Positions 23,312 to 31,983 of a stretch of 32,598 nucleotides of DNA are shown piece after piece (the stretch's first letter is position 1; every line of letters begins with the position of its first letter). The notes beneath the pieces were generated by a model. The model made no database searches, was not told the DNA's origin, and saw only the letters and a program-made list of their open reading frames with translations. The position numbers and the translations under genes were made by a program. This DNA comes from Lachnospiraceae bacterium. Its GTDB lineage: Bacteria; Bacillota; Clostridia; Lachnospirales; Lachnospiraceae. Location: positions 1 to 32,598 of the forward strand of contig VSNM01000061.1 in assembly GCA_009774245.1 (NCBI GenBank), read 5' to 3'.

Positions 23312-25732
23312 ATGAATACACCATTATCATGGATTAAGGCATATGTTCCTGAGCTGGCATGTGAGGACAGAGAGTACTGTGATGCCATGACGCTCTCAGG
23401 AACGAAGGTAGAAGGATTCGAGCGGCTGGACAAAAATCTGGAAAAGATCGTCGTGGGGCATATCGAGAAGATAGAGAGGCATCCTGACGCGGATAAGCTG
23501 ATTATCTGTCAGGTTAATATAGGAACAGAGACGATACAGATCGTGACGGGCGCACAGAATCTGAAGGAAGGGGACTATGTACCGACAGTCCTTGACGGCG
23601 GTAGGGTGGCCGGTGGACATGATGGAGGACCGCTTCCCGAAAATGGAATCAAAATAAAAGCGGGAAAACTGCGCGGTGTCGAGTCGCATGGTATGATGTG
23701 TGCGATCGAGGAGCTCGGTTCCAGTCGAGACATGTATCCGGAAGCGCCCGAGGACGGTGTGTATGTATTCCAAAAACCGGTGAAGCCCGGCGAGGATGCG
23801 GTGGAGGCGCTCGGACTGCACGACACCGTGGTGGAGTACGAGGTGACCTCAAACCGCGTGGACTGCTACAGCATCTTAGGGATTGCGAGGGAGGCTGCGG
23901 CGACATTCAGAAAGCCTTTTGTGCCGCCTGTGGTGGAGGTGAAAGGAAATGACGAGGATGTCAGCAAGTACATTTCGGTTGAAATAAAAGACAGGGATCT
24001 CTGCACGCGTTTCTGCGCGAGAGTCTGCAAAAATATCAGGATCGCACCATCGCCGGAATGGATGCAGAGAAGGCTGGCTGCGTGCGGAATCAGACCGATC
24101 AACAACCTTGTCGATATCACGAACTATGTCATGATGGAGTACGGTCAGCCGATGCATGCCTATGACCTGAACAACGTGTCAGGAAACAAGATCATCGTAA
24201 GGCGCGCAAAAGACGGGGATGAGTTCCAGACGCTTGATGGACAGGTGCGGAAGCTTGACTCGGAGATGCTGATGATCTGTGATGCTGAGAAGGAGATTGG
24301 CCTCGCAGGTATTATGGGCGGTGAAAATTCAAAGATTACAGATGATGTACAGACAGTATTGTTTGAGGCGGCTACTTTCAATGGTGCGAATATCAGAAAA
24401 TCTTCCAAGAGAGTGGGACTGAGGACGGACGCTTCTGGTATTTTTGAGAAGGGACTGGACCCGAGAAATGCGGAGGCTGCCATCAACAGGGCGTGCCAGC
24501 TGATCGAGGAGCTTGGCTGCGGCGAGGTTGTCGGCGGCATCGTCGACGTGAAGGAACCTTTTAATGAGTTAAGACAGATCAGGTTTGAGCCGGAACGGAT
24601 TAATAAATTCCTTGGCACAGAGATAGCGGTGGAGGAAATGCTGCAGATCTTTGACAGGTTAGAGCTCGCATACGACGAGCGTACCAGCATGATCACGGCG
24701 CCGTCCTTCCGTCAGGATATCGAGTGTTTTGCAGATATCGCGGAGGAGGTTGCCAGATTCTACGGATATGACAAGATCCCGACAACGCTTCCGACCGGCG
24801 AGGCGACGACAGGTAAACTGTCATTTAAGCTGAGAATCGAGGCGAAAGCGAGGGATATCGCCGAGTACTGCGGATTTTCACAGGGAATGTGTTATTCGTT
24901 TGAGAGTCCCAAGGTGTTTGACAAGCTTTTGATTCCAGCGGACAGCCCGCTTCGGCAGGCGGTGACGATCGCCAATCCGCTGGGTGAGGATTTCTCGATC
25001 ATGAGAACGATTTCCCTGAACGGAATTCTGACGTCGCTAGCGTCAAATTACAATCGCAGGAACAAGAATGTGCGTCTCTATGAGCTCGGTAATATTTATA
25101 TTCCAAAGAGTCTGCCGGTGGTCGATTATCCGGATGAGCGGATGCAGTTCACGCTCGGCATGTACGGAGAGGGAGATTTCTTTACCATGAAAGGGGTTGT
25201 CGAGGAGTTTCTCGGGAGCATCGGCATGAAGAAGAAAATGTCCTGTAATCCGAAGGCGGATAAGACGTTTCTGCATCCCGGGCGTCAGGCGCTGATTCAG
25301 TATGAGAATAAGGTGATCGGCTATCTGGGCGAGGTTCATCCGGAAGTGGCTGACAATTACGGGATTGATACGAAAGTGTATGTCGCCGTGCTGGATATGC
25401 CGGAGATCCTTCCGTTTGCTTCTTTTGACAGAAAATATGAGGGGATTGCGAAGTATCCCGTAGTGGTGCGCGATATCAGTATGGTTGTGCCGAAAAATAT
25501 TCTTGTGGGCGATATTGAGAAGGTGATTGAGCAGCGCGGAGGAAAAATCCTGGAGGAGTATCAGCTGTTTGACATCTATGAGGGAAGTCAGATCAAGTCA
25601 GGCTATAAGTCGGTCGCGTATTCGATTACATTCCGCGCCAAGGACAGGACACTCGAGGAGAGCGATGTGTCGGGTGCCATGAAGAAGATATTGAATGGTC
25701 TGGAGGGACTCGGTATTGAACTGCGGGCGTAG
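23312..25732 (+). CDS. pheT: Phenylalanyl-tRNA synthetase beta subunit
   Basis: A protein of 806 residues, matching the usual length. Domains in order: an EMAP-type tRNA-binding domain (about 40-150; VGHIEKIERHPDADKLIICQ), the B3/4 editing domain (about 215-385; TSNRVDCYSILGIAREAAAT precedes it and MEYGQPMHAYDLN lies within), B5 (about 400-475), the inactive class II core (about 490-690), and the C-terminal FDX-ACB anticodon-binding domain (KYPVVVRDISMVVPKNILVG to the end). The start at 23312 follows TTGGAGG with good spacing; a second in-frame ATG at 23300 is too close to it. A small inverted repeat lies in the pheS-pheT gap. Confidence 0.97.
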   Translation: MNTPLSWIKAYVPELACEDREYCDAMTLSGTKVEGFERLDKNLEKIVVGHIEKIERHPDADKLIICQVNIGTETIQIVTGAQNLKEGDYVPTVLDGGRVAGGHDGGPLPENGIKIKAGKLRGVESHGMMCAIEELGSSRDMYPEAPEDGVYVFQKPVKPGEDAVEALGLHDTVVEYEVTSNRVDCYSILGIAREAAATFRKPFVPPVVEVKGNDEDVSKYISVEIKDRDLCTRFCARVCKNIRIAPSPEWMQRRLAACGIRPINNLVDITNYVMMEYGQPMHAYDLNNVSGNKIIVRRAKDGDEFQTLDGQVRKLDSEMLMICDAEKEIGLAGIMGGENSKITDDVQTVLFEAATFNGANIRKSSKRVGLRTDASGIFEKGLDPRNAEAAINRACQLIEELGCGEVVGGIVDVKEPFNELRQIRFEPERINKFLGTEIAVEEMLQIFDRLELAYDERTSMITAPSFRQDIECFADIAEEVARFYGYDKIPTTLPTGEATTGKLSFKLRIEAKARDIAEYCGFSQGMCYSFESPKVFDKLLIPADSPLRQAVTIANPLGEDFSIMRTISLNGILTSLASNYNRRNKNVRLYELGNIYIPKSLPVVDYPDERMQFTLGMYGEGDFFTMKGVVEEFLGSIGMKKKMSCNPKADKTFLHPGRQALIQYENKVIGYLGEVHPEVADNYGIDTKVYVAVLDMPEILPFASFDRKYEGIAKYPVVVRDISMVVPKNILVGDIEKVIEQRGGKILEEYQLFDIYEGSQIKSGYKSVAYSITFRAKDRTLEESDVSGAMKKILNGLEGLGIELRA

Positions 25733-25769
25733 CAGGTGCGGGAAAACGCAGGGATTTGGGGATATAATT

Positions 25770-26804
25770 ATGAAGGAATTGCGAAAGAAGGATTTTTACT
25801 TCGAGCTGCCGCCGGAGCTGATTGCCCAGGAGCCGCTCGGGGACAGGTCGGGTTCAAGGCTTCTGGTGCTCGACAAGGAGACAGGAGAGATCAGGCACAG
25901 GGTGTTTACTGATATTGTGGAATATCTGCATGCGGGGGACTGCCTCGTATTGAACAATACAAAGGTGATTCCCGCAAGACTTATGGGCACGAAGGCGGAG
26001 ACAGGGGCAGCGATCGAGGTGCTCCTGCTCAGACGCCGGGGTAAGGATGTGTGGGAGACGCTTGTGAAGCCGGGCAAAAAGGCGCGGGAAGGCGCTGCCA
26101 TAAGCTTTGGCGGCGGATTGCTCACCGGCAGAGTCATCGATGTGGTTGACGAGGGAAACCGGCTTATACAGTTTCAGTATGAAGGAATCTTTGAGGAGAT
26201 TCTGGACCGTCTCGGCGAGATGCCGTTGCCGCCATATATTACGCATAAGCTTGCGGATAAGAATCGTTATCAGACTGTCTATGCCAGGTATGAGGGCTCT
26301 GCTGCGGCGCCGACAGCAGGGCTGCATTTTACGGAGGAATTGTTGGAGAAGGCGCAGCAGAAGGGTGTGCGGCTGGCCTATGTCACGCTGCATGTCGGGC
26401 TTGGAACCTTTCGTCCTGTCAAGGAAGAAAATCTGCTGGATCATCATATGCACTCGGAATGGTATCAGGTGACGCAGGAGACGGCGGATATCATCAACAG
26501 TACAAAGCAGACAGGGGGCAGGGTGATCTGTGTGGGGACGACGAGCTGCCGCACGATAGAGAGCGCTGCCGATGCGGATGGAAGGGTACTTGCCGGAAGC
26601 GGCGATACGGAGATTTTCATTTATCCTGGCTATCGGTTCAGGGTGCTCGACAGTCTGATCACGAATTTCCATTTGCCGGAGTCCACACTTATCATGCTTG
26701 TATCCGCACTTGCAGGGCGCGAGAACGTGCTGAATGCCTATCAGGCGGCTGTGCAGGAGCGGTATCGCTTTTTCTCTTTTGGCGACGCCTGCTTCATCAA
26801 GTGA
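25770..26804 (+). CDS. queA: tRNA preQ1(34) S-adenosylmethionine ribosyltransferase-isomerase
   Basis: A protein of 344 residues that transfers and rearranges the ribosyl part of SAM onto preQ1 in tRNA, forming epoxyqueuosine in the queuosine pathway. Family blocks are FYFELPPELIAQEPLGDRSGSRLL at the N-terminus, LVLNNTKVIPARLMG, the central APTAGLHFTEELL, GVGTTSCRTIES-type motif seen as VGTTSCRTIESAA, and TNFHLPESTLIMLVSALAG near the C-terminus. Length is typical. The ribosome-binding site is weak (GGGGATA). It begins 37 bases after pheT, so it is likely under the same T-box. Queuosine occurs in tRNAs for Asp, Asn, His and Tyr, not Phe, so the link to pheST may be incidental. Confidence 0.95.
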   Translation: MKELRKKDFYFELPPELIAQEPLGDRSGSRLLVLDKETGEIRHRVFTDIVEYLHAGDCLVLNNTKVIPARLMGTKAETGAAIEVLLLRRRGKDVWETLVKPGKKAREGAAISFGGGLLTGRVIDVVDEGNRLIQFQYEGIFEEILDRLGEMPLPPYITHKLADKNRYQTVYARYEGSAAAPTAGLHFTEELLEKAQQKGVRLAYVTLHVGLGTFRPVKEENLLDHHMHSEWYQVTQETADIINSTKQTGGRVICVGTTSCRTIESAADADGRVLAGSGDTEIFIYPGYRFRVLDSLITNFHLPESTLIMLVSALAGRENVLNAYQAAVQERYRFFSFGDACFIK

Positions 26805-26813
26805 TATGTGGTG

Positions 26814-26842
26814 TTGACATTTTTTGTAATATTTGTTATTTT
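26814..26842 (+). promoter_or_regulatory. sigma-A promoter of the PilZ gene
   Basis: Consensus TTGACA (26814-26819), 17-base spacer, TATTTT (26837-26842), just after the queA stop. Confidence 0.65.
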
Positions 26843-26907
26843 ATGTATTATAAGAGTGTACAAGTATGGACGTAGAAATTAGGGAATGGCAAAGGAGCAT
26901 GGTTGAT

Positions 26908-27255
26908 ATGGAAGAGAGAAGAAGGAGCAAGAGAACTGATTTAAAGTCAAGGCTGTTGGTCAAGAGGCTTGATTCGGACGAACAGGAAGAGATTGGGGTG
27001 GATGTCAAAAATGTTTCTAAGACAGGGATTGGCTTTTACTGCGATGATATTCTGGACATGGGGGCTGTGTACGAGGCTTATCTGACGATCTGGACGAAGG
27101 AAGTCATACATGCGTTCATCGAGATTGTCCGTATTGAGAAAGTGGTGGACACCTATGAGTACGGTGGACTTTTCATCGGAATGCCGGAGATTGATCTGCA
27201 GAGAATTGACGTCTACAATGTGGTAAATGATACGGAAAGCTATATCGAAAAATAA
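26908..27255 (+). CDS. PilZ-domain protein
   Basis: A single-domain protein of 115 residues. The c-di-GMP-binding motifs of PilZ are both present: an N-terminal RxxxR (MEERRRSKR, Arg5-Arg9) and a D/NxSxxG pattern in DVKNVSKTGIGF. The remaining beta-barrel strands follow, with IEIVRIEKVVDTYEYGGLFIG. The start at 26908 follows AAAGGAG with 10-base spacing; ATGs at 26866 and 26899 are less well placed. As a stand-alone PilZ protein it probably acts by protein contact once bound to c-di-GMP; the partner is unknown. A GGDEF cyclase is encoded about 9 kb upstream. The stop codon lies inside the terminator stem. Confidence 0.85.
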   Translation: MEERRRSKRTDLKSRLLVKRLDSDEQEEIGVDVKNVSKTGIGFYCDDILDMGAVYEAYLTIWTKEVIHAFIEIVRIEKVVDTYEYGGLFIGMPEIDLQRIDVYNVVNDTESYIEK

Positions 27256-27275
27256 TGCCAGATGGCATTATTTTT
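27248..27275 (+). terminator. Intrinsic terminator after the PilZ gene (bidirectional)
   Basis: Perfect 12-bp stem 27248-27259 / 27264-27275, loop AGAT, ending in TTTTT; the left arm starts AAAAA so it can also serve the minus-strand DUF362 gene that ends at 27302. Confidence 0.88.
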
Positions 27276-27301
27276 CGATTTCTTTATTATTATACAGATT
27301 A

Positions 27302-28165
27302 TTATACAGTGATGAGTTCGTACTCGCGCGAGCCAATGCCCAGATCGGCAGCGGCTTCGATCGTATGAACGCCGTTTTTGGATTCAATGCGCTCAAGTAA
27401 GTGGTCTCTGCCGGGATCGTCGGACGCGTACACAAGGTCAAGACACGCCTGGTCGATGGCAACCGGATCGAGGGATGCCAGGATGCCGATGTCGGCCATG
27501 CAGGGATCTTCCGCCACCGCGCAGCAGTCGCAGTCCACAGACATATTTTTCATGACGTTGATATAGACGATATTTCCCTTGAAATAGTCAACGACGCTGG
27601 AAGCTGCGTCCGCCATGGACTCCAGGAAGGAATCGTGATCGGAACCCCAGAAATTGCTGGTATCGCCGACGCCATGAATATACGCCTTGCCCATCGAGGA
27701 AGCGATTCCGATTGAGAGCTGCTTGATCGCTCCGCCGTAACCGCCCATGGGATGTCCCTTAAAGTGTGAGAGCACCAGCATAGAGTCATAGTCTGACAGT
27801 GATTTTCCCACAAAGTTTTTCTTGATCTTCCTGCCATTCGGTATCGCAAGCTCCAGATCAGGACCTTCTGCATCCAGCAGCTCGACATGGAAATATTTAC
27901 TCCATCCATGCTCGTGCATTGTCTTCATATGCTTTTCCGTCGTATTGCGGCTGCCATCATAAGCAGTGTTGCATTCCACGACAGTGCCGCCTACATGGTA
28001 GATCACAGGCTTCCAGAAGTCAGGCTTTAGAAAATTCTGATTGCCAACCTCACCGGAGTGGATTTTGATGGCAACTTTTCCATCGAGTGTTCTGCCTGTC
28101 AGCTTGTACAGCTCCAGTACTTTTTCGGGTGTGATTGTCTTGGAAAAATAAACCTTTGATTTCAT
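27302..28165 (-). CDS. DUF362 domain-containing protein
   Basis: A protein of 287 residues, probably cytoplasmic. The pattern IHSGEVGNQNFLKPDFWKPV, VECNTAYDGSRNTTEKH, SHFKGHPMGGYGGAIKQLSI with conserved His, Gly and Lys, and the later CDCCAVAEDPCMADIGI fits DUF362, a family often seen near or fused to ferredoxin-like domains; no full 4Fe-4S motif is present here. The biochemical function is not known. The ATG is preceded by AAGGAGG. It lies 29 bases downstream of the GH43 gene on the same strand, so it is probably its operon partner, which gives no obvious mechanistic link. Confidence 0.82.
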   Translation of the reverse strand: MKSKVYFSKTITPEKVLELYKLTGRTLDGKVAIKIHSGEVGNQNFLKPDFWKPVIYHVGGTVVECNTAYDGSRNTTEKHMKTMHEHGWSKYFHVELLDAEGPDLELAIPNGRKIKKNFVGKSLSDYDSMLVLSHFKGHPMGGYGGAIKQLSIGIASSMGKAYIHGVGDTSNFWGSDHDSFLESMADAASSVVDYFKGNIVYINVMKNMSVDCDCCAVAEDPCMADIGILASLDPVAIDQACLDLVYASDDPGRDHLLERIESKNGVHTIEAAADLGIGSREYELITV

Positions 28166-28194
28166 AAAAGACCTCCTTGTTTTTTGGATTTAAT

Positions 28195-29754
28195 TTATTC
28201 TACATCATAAATAAATTCTTTGCAAACGGCATCTGCATTTGCGGCGTAGATCGCGATATAGTTTCCGGTGAAACAGCCGCCGGCCTCAGTAGTGAGATAC
28301 TGCGTTTCGCCGGAGCCGATGGTTACAGGAGGCGCCTGCTCGGAAAGACGGTAGGAGAAGGTGTATTCTTCCCGTGAGCCTGTAAGCTGTAATATGACAG
28401 AAGTGTCGTCATATGCAATGATATTTTCCACAGCGCTTAATTTTCCGATTCGGCGCCGGAGAATCAGACAGCGCTTTTGATTGACAAGCGTCATGGCAAT
28501 CTCATAATGATGGCGGTTGTTCATATAAATCGCGAGGCCGGCTTCGCCGTTTTCGGGAATTATCTCCATGGAAATTGTCAGCCGCACCGTGAAATCAAAA
28601 TGCTCCTGACGCCGGCACAGGAGTGATTTTACACTGCTGCTGGAGAGATCATTTTCATTGCCATGTAAGATCAGCCCGTTTTTCGTAAATTCGTACAGCG
28701 TGTCGTCCGGGTTGTAGATGGTGTTCCATGACAGGTGCATGGCGGCGGTGTCAAAGGTGTCAGTAAAGCTGCTGCCCGGAATGTAGTGTTTGCTCTGAAA
28801 AGGTGCGCTGAAATCGGTTTCCGTGCAGGGCAGCAGGGATGTCTCGATCTCAGCGTCGACATGACCGTCTCCGTTCATACCCATGATGGGCCAGCCCTGT
28901 TTCCATGTGACGGGTACGAGCATGGTCTCGCGCCCCAGATTGTGCCGGAATGGATAGCCTAATGGGCGGATGCCGAGACATACAGCCCACCAGTTTCCGT
29001 TCTGGTCCTCGATCAGATCAGCGTGTCCGACGGCCTTGATCGGGAGCGCTGTGCTGCGGTTGGTGAGGACCGGATTATGGGGGCAGTTCTCGTAGGGGCC
29101 ATAGACGGACCGGCTCCTGGCGATGGTGGTCATGTGACAGTACTCAGTGCCGCCCTCCGCTATCATGAGGTAGTACATCCCGTCAATTCTGTAGAGATGT
29201 GGTCCCTCCGGATTGCTGCCGCCGGAACCATTCCATACATACACCTGTTTGCCGACATGGTCACAGCTAATCTGCACACGGCCGTCCGCGGAGGTTGATT
29301 TTGTAAGTGTCAGTTCTGTGATAAAGATTCCATTGTTGGTCCCGCTATAATAGATCTTTCCGTCGTCGTCGAACAGGAGCGAGGGATCGATCCCGTCAAA
29401 GGGAAGCGTGACCGGCTCGGACCAGGCGCCGTAGGGATCGGTGGTATAGACGAAGAAGTTGCCGCCTTTCGGACCACTTACATTCGTGACGATGCAGTAG
29501 TAGATTCCCTCGTGATAGCGGATGGTCGGGGCGTATATACCCAGACAGTTCGGCGCCTCGTCTGACAGGGTAACCTGGCTGTTCCTGTCGAGAATGTGGC
29601 CGATCTGCTCCCAGTGTACGAGGTCGGTGCTGTGAAACAGGGGAAGCCCCGGAAAATATTCAAAGCTGCTTGTCACCAGATAGAAGTCATCACCGACGCA
29701 GCAGATGCTTGGATCGGGGTGAAATCCGGAAAGAATGGGATTAGTGTATTTCAT
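28195..29754 (-). CDS. Glycoside hydrolase family 43 (beta-xylosidase type)
   Basis: A protein of 519 residues without a signal peptide, so it acts on imported oligosaccharides. The N-terminal five-bladed beta-propeller (about 1-300) begins TNPILSGFHPDPSICCVGDD; Asp14 is the expected general base, Asp123 in DGIDPSLLF the pKa modulator and Glu183 in NPEGPHLYRIDG the general acid. The C-terminal beta-sandwich (about 320-519) is the type found in GH43 xylosidases. The natural substrate is most likely xylo-oligosaccharide, with arabinofuranosides possible. GAGGAG precedes the ATG. It is the first gene of a two-gene minus-strand operon with DUF362 and is divergent from paaK. No sugar transporter is adjacent. 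Confidence 0.92.
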   Translation of the reverse strand: MKYTNPILSGFHPDPSICCVGDDFYLVTSSFEYFPGLPLFHSTDLVHWEQIGHILDRNSQVTLSDEAPNCLGIYAPTIRYHEGIYYCIVTNVSGPKGGNFFVYTTDPYGAWSEPVTLPFDGIDPSLLFDDDGKIYYSGTNNGIFITELTLTKSTSADGRVQISCDHVGKQVYVWNGSGGSNPEGPHLYRIDGMYYLMIAEGGTEYCHMTTIARSRSVYGPYENCPHNPVLTNRSTALPIKAVGHADLIEDQNGNWWAVCLGIRPLGYPFRHNLGRETMLVPVTWKQGWPIMGMNGDGHVDAEIETSLLPCTETDFSAPFQSKHYIPGSSFTDTFDTAAMHLSWNTIYNPDDTLYEFTKNGLILHGNENDLSSSSVKSLLCRRQEHFDFTVRLTISMEIIPENGEAGLAIYMNNRHHYEIAMTLVNQKRCLILRRRIGKLSAVENIIAYDDTSVILQLTGSREEYTFSYRLSEQAPPVTIGSGETQYLTTEAGGCFTGNYIAIYAANADAVCKEFIYDVE

Positions 29755-29854
29755 AGATTTTAAACTCCTCTTTGTTGATATTCTGTTGTAGTTTCATTAT
29801 AAAACGTATTTGATCAAAAAGATACCATTTTCCATTACAATTGCATAATATAGG

Positions 29855-29883
29855 TTAACATTTTGCGAAAAGTATGGTAGACT
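29855..29883 (+). promoter_or_regulatory. Putative promoter of paaK
   Basis: TTAACA (29855-29860), 17-base spacer, TAGACT (29878-29883). If used, initiation near 29890 puts the whole downstream foldback element into the paaK leader. The opposing GH43 gene has a TATAAT on the minus strand at 29796-29801 without a clear -35. Confidence 0.45.
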
Positions 29884-29901
29884 TTAAGAGTGTACAGTTT
29901 T

Positions 29902-30059
29902 AGGAATTGTAGGAAAATAAGTGCTCAGATTGCGTAGGATATTTCTTCAAGATTGTAGGAGAAAAAACGTAGGCGTAGCGGGCTACGGCGAGGCTTTTTC
30001 TCCTGCAAGATTGGAGAAATAGACAAGAAAGATGTGTCACTTATTTTTCTACAATTCCT
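29902..30059. repeat. Nested foldback element 2 (158 bp) in the paaK leader
   Basis: Four nested stems fold the whole element on itself: 29902-29923/30038-30059 (21 of 22 paired), 29941-29950/30011-30020 (one G-T), 29954-29966/29995-30007 (one G-T), and a terminal CGTAG-CGGG-CTACG hairpin at 29974-29987. The outer and inner left arms also share a direct repeat, ATTGTAGGA with an A-rich continuation, so the element seems built from internal duplication. It ends about 30 bases before the paaK start. It could be a foldback MITE, or a regulatory leader structure. Confidence 0.7.
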
Positions 30060-30088
30060 TAAATAAGGAAAGTAAAGGAGACAGATTC

Positions 30089-31393
30089 ATGACAAATTAT
30101 TATCAACCGGAAATTGAGACAATGCCAGTGGACAAGATTCAGGCCCTGCAGAGCGAGCGGCTGGCAGAACAGGTAAAATTCGTGTACGACAACGTAAAGT
30201 TTTATCATGACAAGATGGATGAGGCGGGAGTGAAACCTGAGGATGTGAAGGGAATCGAAGACTTACATAAACTTCCGTTTATCAATAAAGACGACCTGCG
30301 GGATCAGTACCCGTATGGACTGCTTGGGGTGCCGTTGTCAGAGTGTGTGCGCATCCAGTCGACGAGCGGCACGACAGGGCGCCGTGTGGTGGCATTTTAC
30401 ACGCAGGAGGATATCGATGTGTGGGAAGAGTGCTGTGCGCGTGCAATTGTGGCGGCGGGCGGTACTAAGGACGATGTGTGCCATGTGTGTTATGGATACG
30501 GGCTCTTCACGGGAGGTCCGGGACTTAATGGCGGCTCGCACAAGGTAGGATGTCTGACGTTGCCGATGTCCTCCGGAAACACAGAGCGTCAGCTGCAGTT
30601 TATGACAGATCTCGGCTCGACAATCCTCTGCTGCACGCCTTCCTATGCGGCGAATCTCGGGGAGGCGATCAACGAGAGAGGGCTCAGGGATCAGATCAGG
30701 TTAAAGGCAGGTATCTTCGGTGCAGAGCCGTGGACGGAGGAAATGCGCAAAAATATCGAGAAATCACTGGGTATCAAGGCGTATGATATCTACGGGCTCA
30801 CTGAGATTTCCGGCCCGGGTGTCTCCTTTGAATGTGAAGAGCAGCAGGGGATGCATATACAGGAGGATCATTTTATCCCTGAGATCATCAATCCCGATAC
30901 GGGGGAGGTGCTTCCGGAGGGAGAGGTCGGAGAGCTGGTATTTACCTGTATCACCAAGAAAGCGTTTCCGCTTCTGAGATACCGCACGCGCGACCTCTGC
31001 TATCTGACCAGAAAGAAATGCTCCTGTGGGCGCACGCATATCAGGATGCATAAGCCGATGGGCAGAAGCGACGACATGATGGTCGTAAAGGGTGTCAATG
31101 TATGGCCGTCACAGATCGAGACGGTTCTGTTAAACAAAGGCTATGAGGCGAATTACCAGATTCTTGTTGACCGTGTTGGGAACAATGACACGATTGAGGT
31201 CTGGGTGGAAAAGACGCCGGAGATGGCAGCGGATGCCGGATTTAACACTGCAGAGCGCGAGAAGGTGATCGTGGCGGGGTTAAAGTCAATGCTCGGTATC
31301 AAGGTGGACGTAAAGATTGTAGAGCCCAAGACCATCACCAGAAGTGAGGGCAAGGCCGTCCGTGTCATTGACAAGAGAGATCTGTATCGTTAG
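30089..31393 (+). CDS. paaK: Phenylacetate-CoA ligase family protein
   Basis: A protein of 434 residues of the adenylate-forming family, making an aryl-CoA thioester from the acid, ATP and CoA. The AMP-binding P-loop is STSGTTGRRVVAFYT (Ser91 onward). Other blocks are FGAEPWTEEMRK, YDIYGLTEISGPGVSFEC, RYRTRDLCYL and a C-terminal SDDMMVVKGVNVWPSQIE, all typical of PaaK. The length matches. The start at 30089 follows AAAGGAGA; an in-frame ATG at 30032 overlaps the foldback element. In anaerobes such enzymes often recover aryl acids from amino-acid breakdown, but indolepyruvate oxidoreductase genes are not in the window, so the substrate is open. Confidence 0.92.
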   Translation: MTNYYQPEIETMPVDKIQALQSERLAEQVKFVYDNVKFYHDKMDEAGVKPEDVKGIEDLHKLPFINKDDLRDQYPYGLLGVPLSECVRIQSTSGTTGRRVVAFYTQEDIDVWEECCARAIVAAGGTKDDVCHVCYGYGLFTGGPGLNGGSHKVGCLTLPMSSGNTERQLQFMTDLGSTILCCTPSYAANLGEAINERGLRDQIRLKAGIFGAEPWTEEMRKNIEKSLGIKAYDIYGLTEISGPGVSFECEEQQGMHIQEDHFIPEIINPDTGEVLPEGEVGELVFTCITKKAFPLLRYRTRDLCYLTRKKCSCGRTHIRMHKPMGRSDDMMVVKGVNVWPSQIETVLLNKGYEANYQILVDRVGNNDTIEVWVEKTPEMAADAGFNTAEREKVIVAGLKSMLGIKVDVKIVEPKTITRSEGKAVRVIDKRDLYR

Positions 31394-31407
31394 TACAGGA
31401 AATTCAT

Positions 31408-31441
31408 AAAATCCAGGCAGGAAATTACCTGTCTGGATTTT
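31408..31441. terminator. Shared bidirectional terminator of paaK and the thioesterase gene
   Basis: Fourteen-base arms 31408-31421 and 31428-31441 with one G-T pair, loop AAATTA, A-tract on the left and T-tract on the right. The stop codon of the minus-strand gene lies inside it. Confidence 0.85.
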
Positions 31442-31853
31442 CGTCTTTCCGTTTGTCAGAGATAATAAAATAGGACTGTGTGGAGGTGGCGACCATTGTG
31501 CCGTCCGCCTTGTAGACGTTCACTTCGTAAACGGCGATGGTGGAGCCGTATTTAATTTCCTTTGCCTCGGCGATCAGCTTTTCGGTGTCGCAAGCCGGCG
31601 CGAGGTAATGAATATTGCTGTCGACTGTCACGATACTGTTTCCGTGTGTGAGCGCTGCGCTGCCGCCGATCGTGTCGGCGAGCGCGAAGGTGCATCCGCC
31701 GTGCACTGTGCCGAGCGGGTTGAGGATCTCGGGCCTCAGCGGCATCTCTCCCTTGCAGTATCCCTCGGAAAGCTCTGTGATTTTCATATTGAGTAGTTGG
31801 ATAAAACCAAGTGTTCCATAAAAGTGATTTCTGATCTCATCATAATTTTTCAT
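31425..31853 (-). CDS. PaaI-family hotdog thioesterase
   Basis: A protein of 142 residues with the single hotdog fold of PaaI-type acyl-CoA thioesterases: the catalytic region reads NPLGTVHGGCTFALADTIGG (His-Gly-Gly followed by the helix carrying Asp), and the strand region IVTVDSNIHYLAPACDTEKL follows. PaaI enzymes hydrolyse aryl-CoA esters such as phenylacetyl-CoA products. It converges on the PaaK-like ligase gene through a common terminator, so the two enzymes of opposite effect are neighbours but on separate transcripts. A GAGGAG site precedes the ATG. The substrate cannot be told from sequence. Confidence 0.88.
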   Translation of the reverse strand: MKNYDEIRNHFYGTLGFIQLLNMKITELSEGYCKGEMPLRPEILNPLGTVHGGCTFALADTIGGSAALTHGNSIVTVDSNIHYLAPACDTEKLIAEAKEIKYGSTIAVYEVNVYKADGTMVATSTQSYFIISDKRKDENPDR

Positions 31854-31983
31854 AGCGCGGCTCCTCTTTCTGTATAAGGTTTATTTTAACCTATTTTTCA
31901 TTTTTTTCAACCACCTTTTGGAGCATTTTTTGCTTGACTATTTTCACATTCTCTGATATCATTAATTTACCTTGATTCATCAA

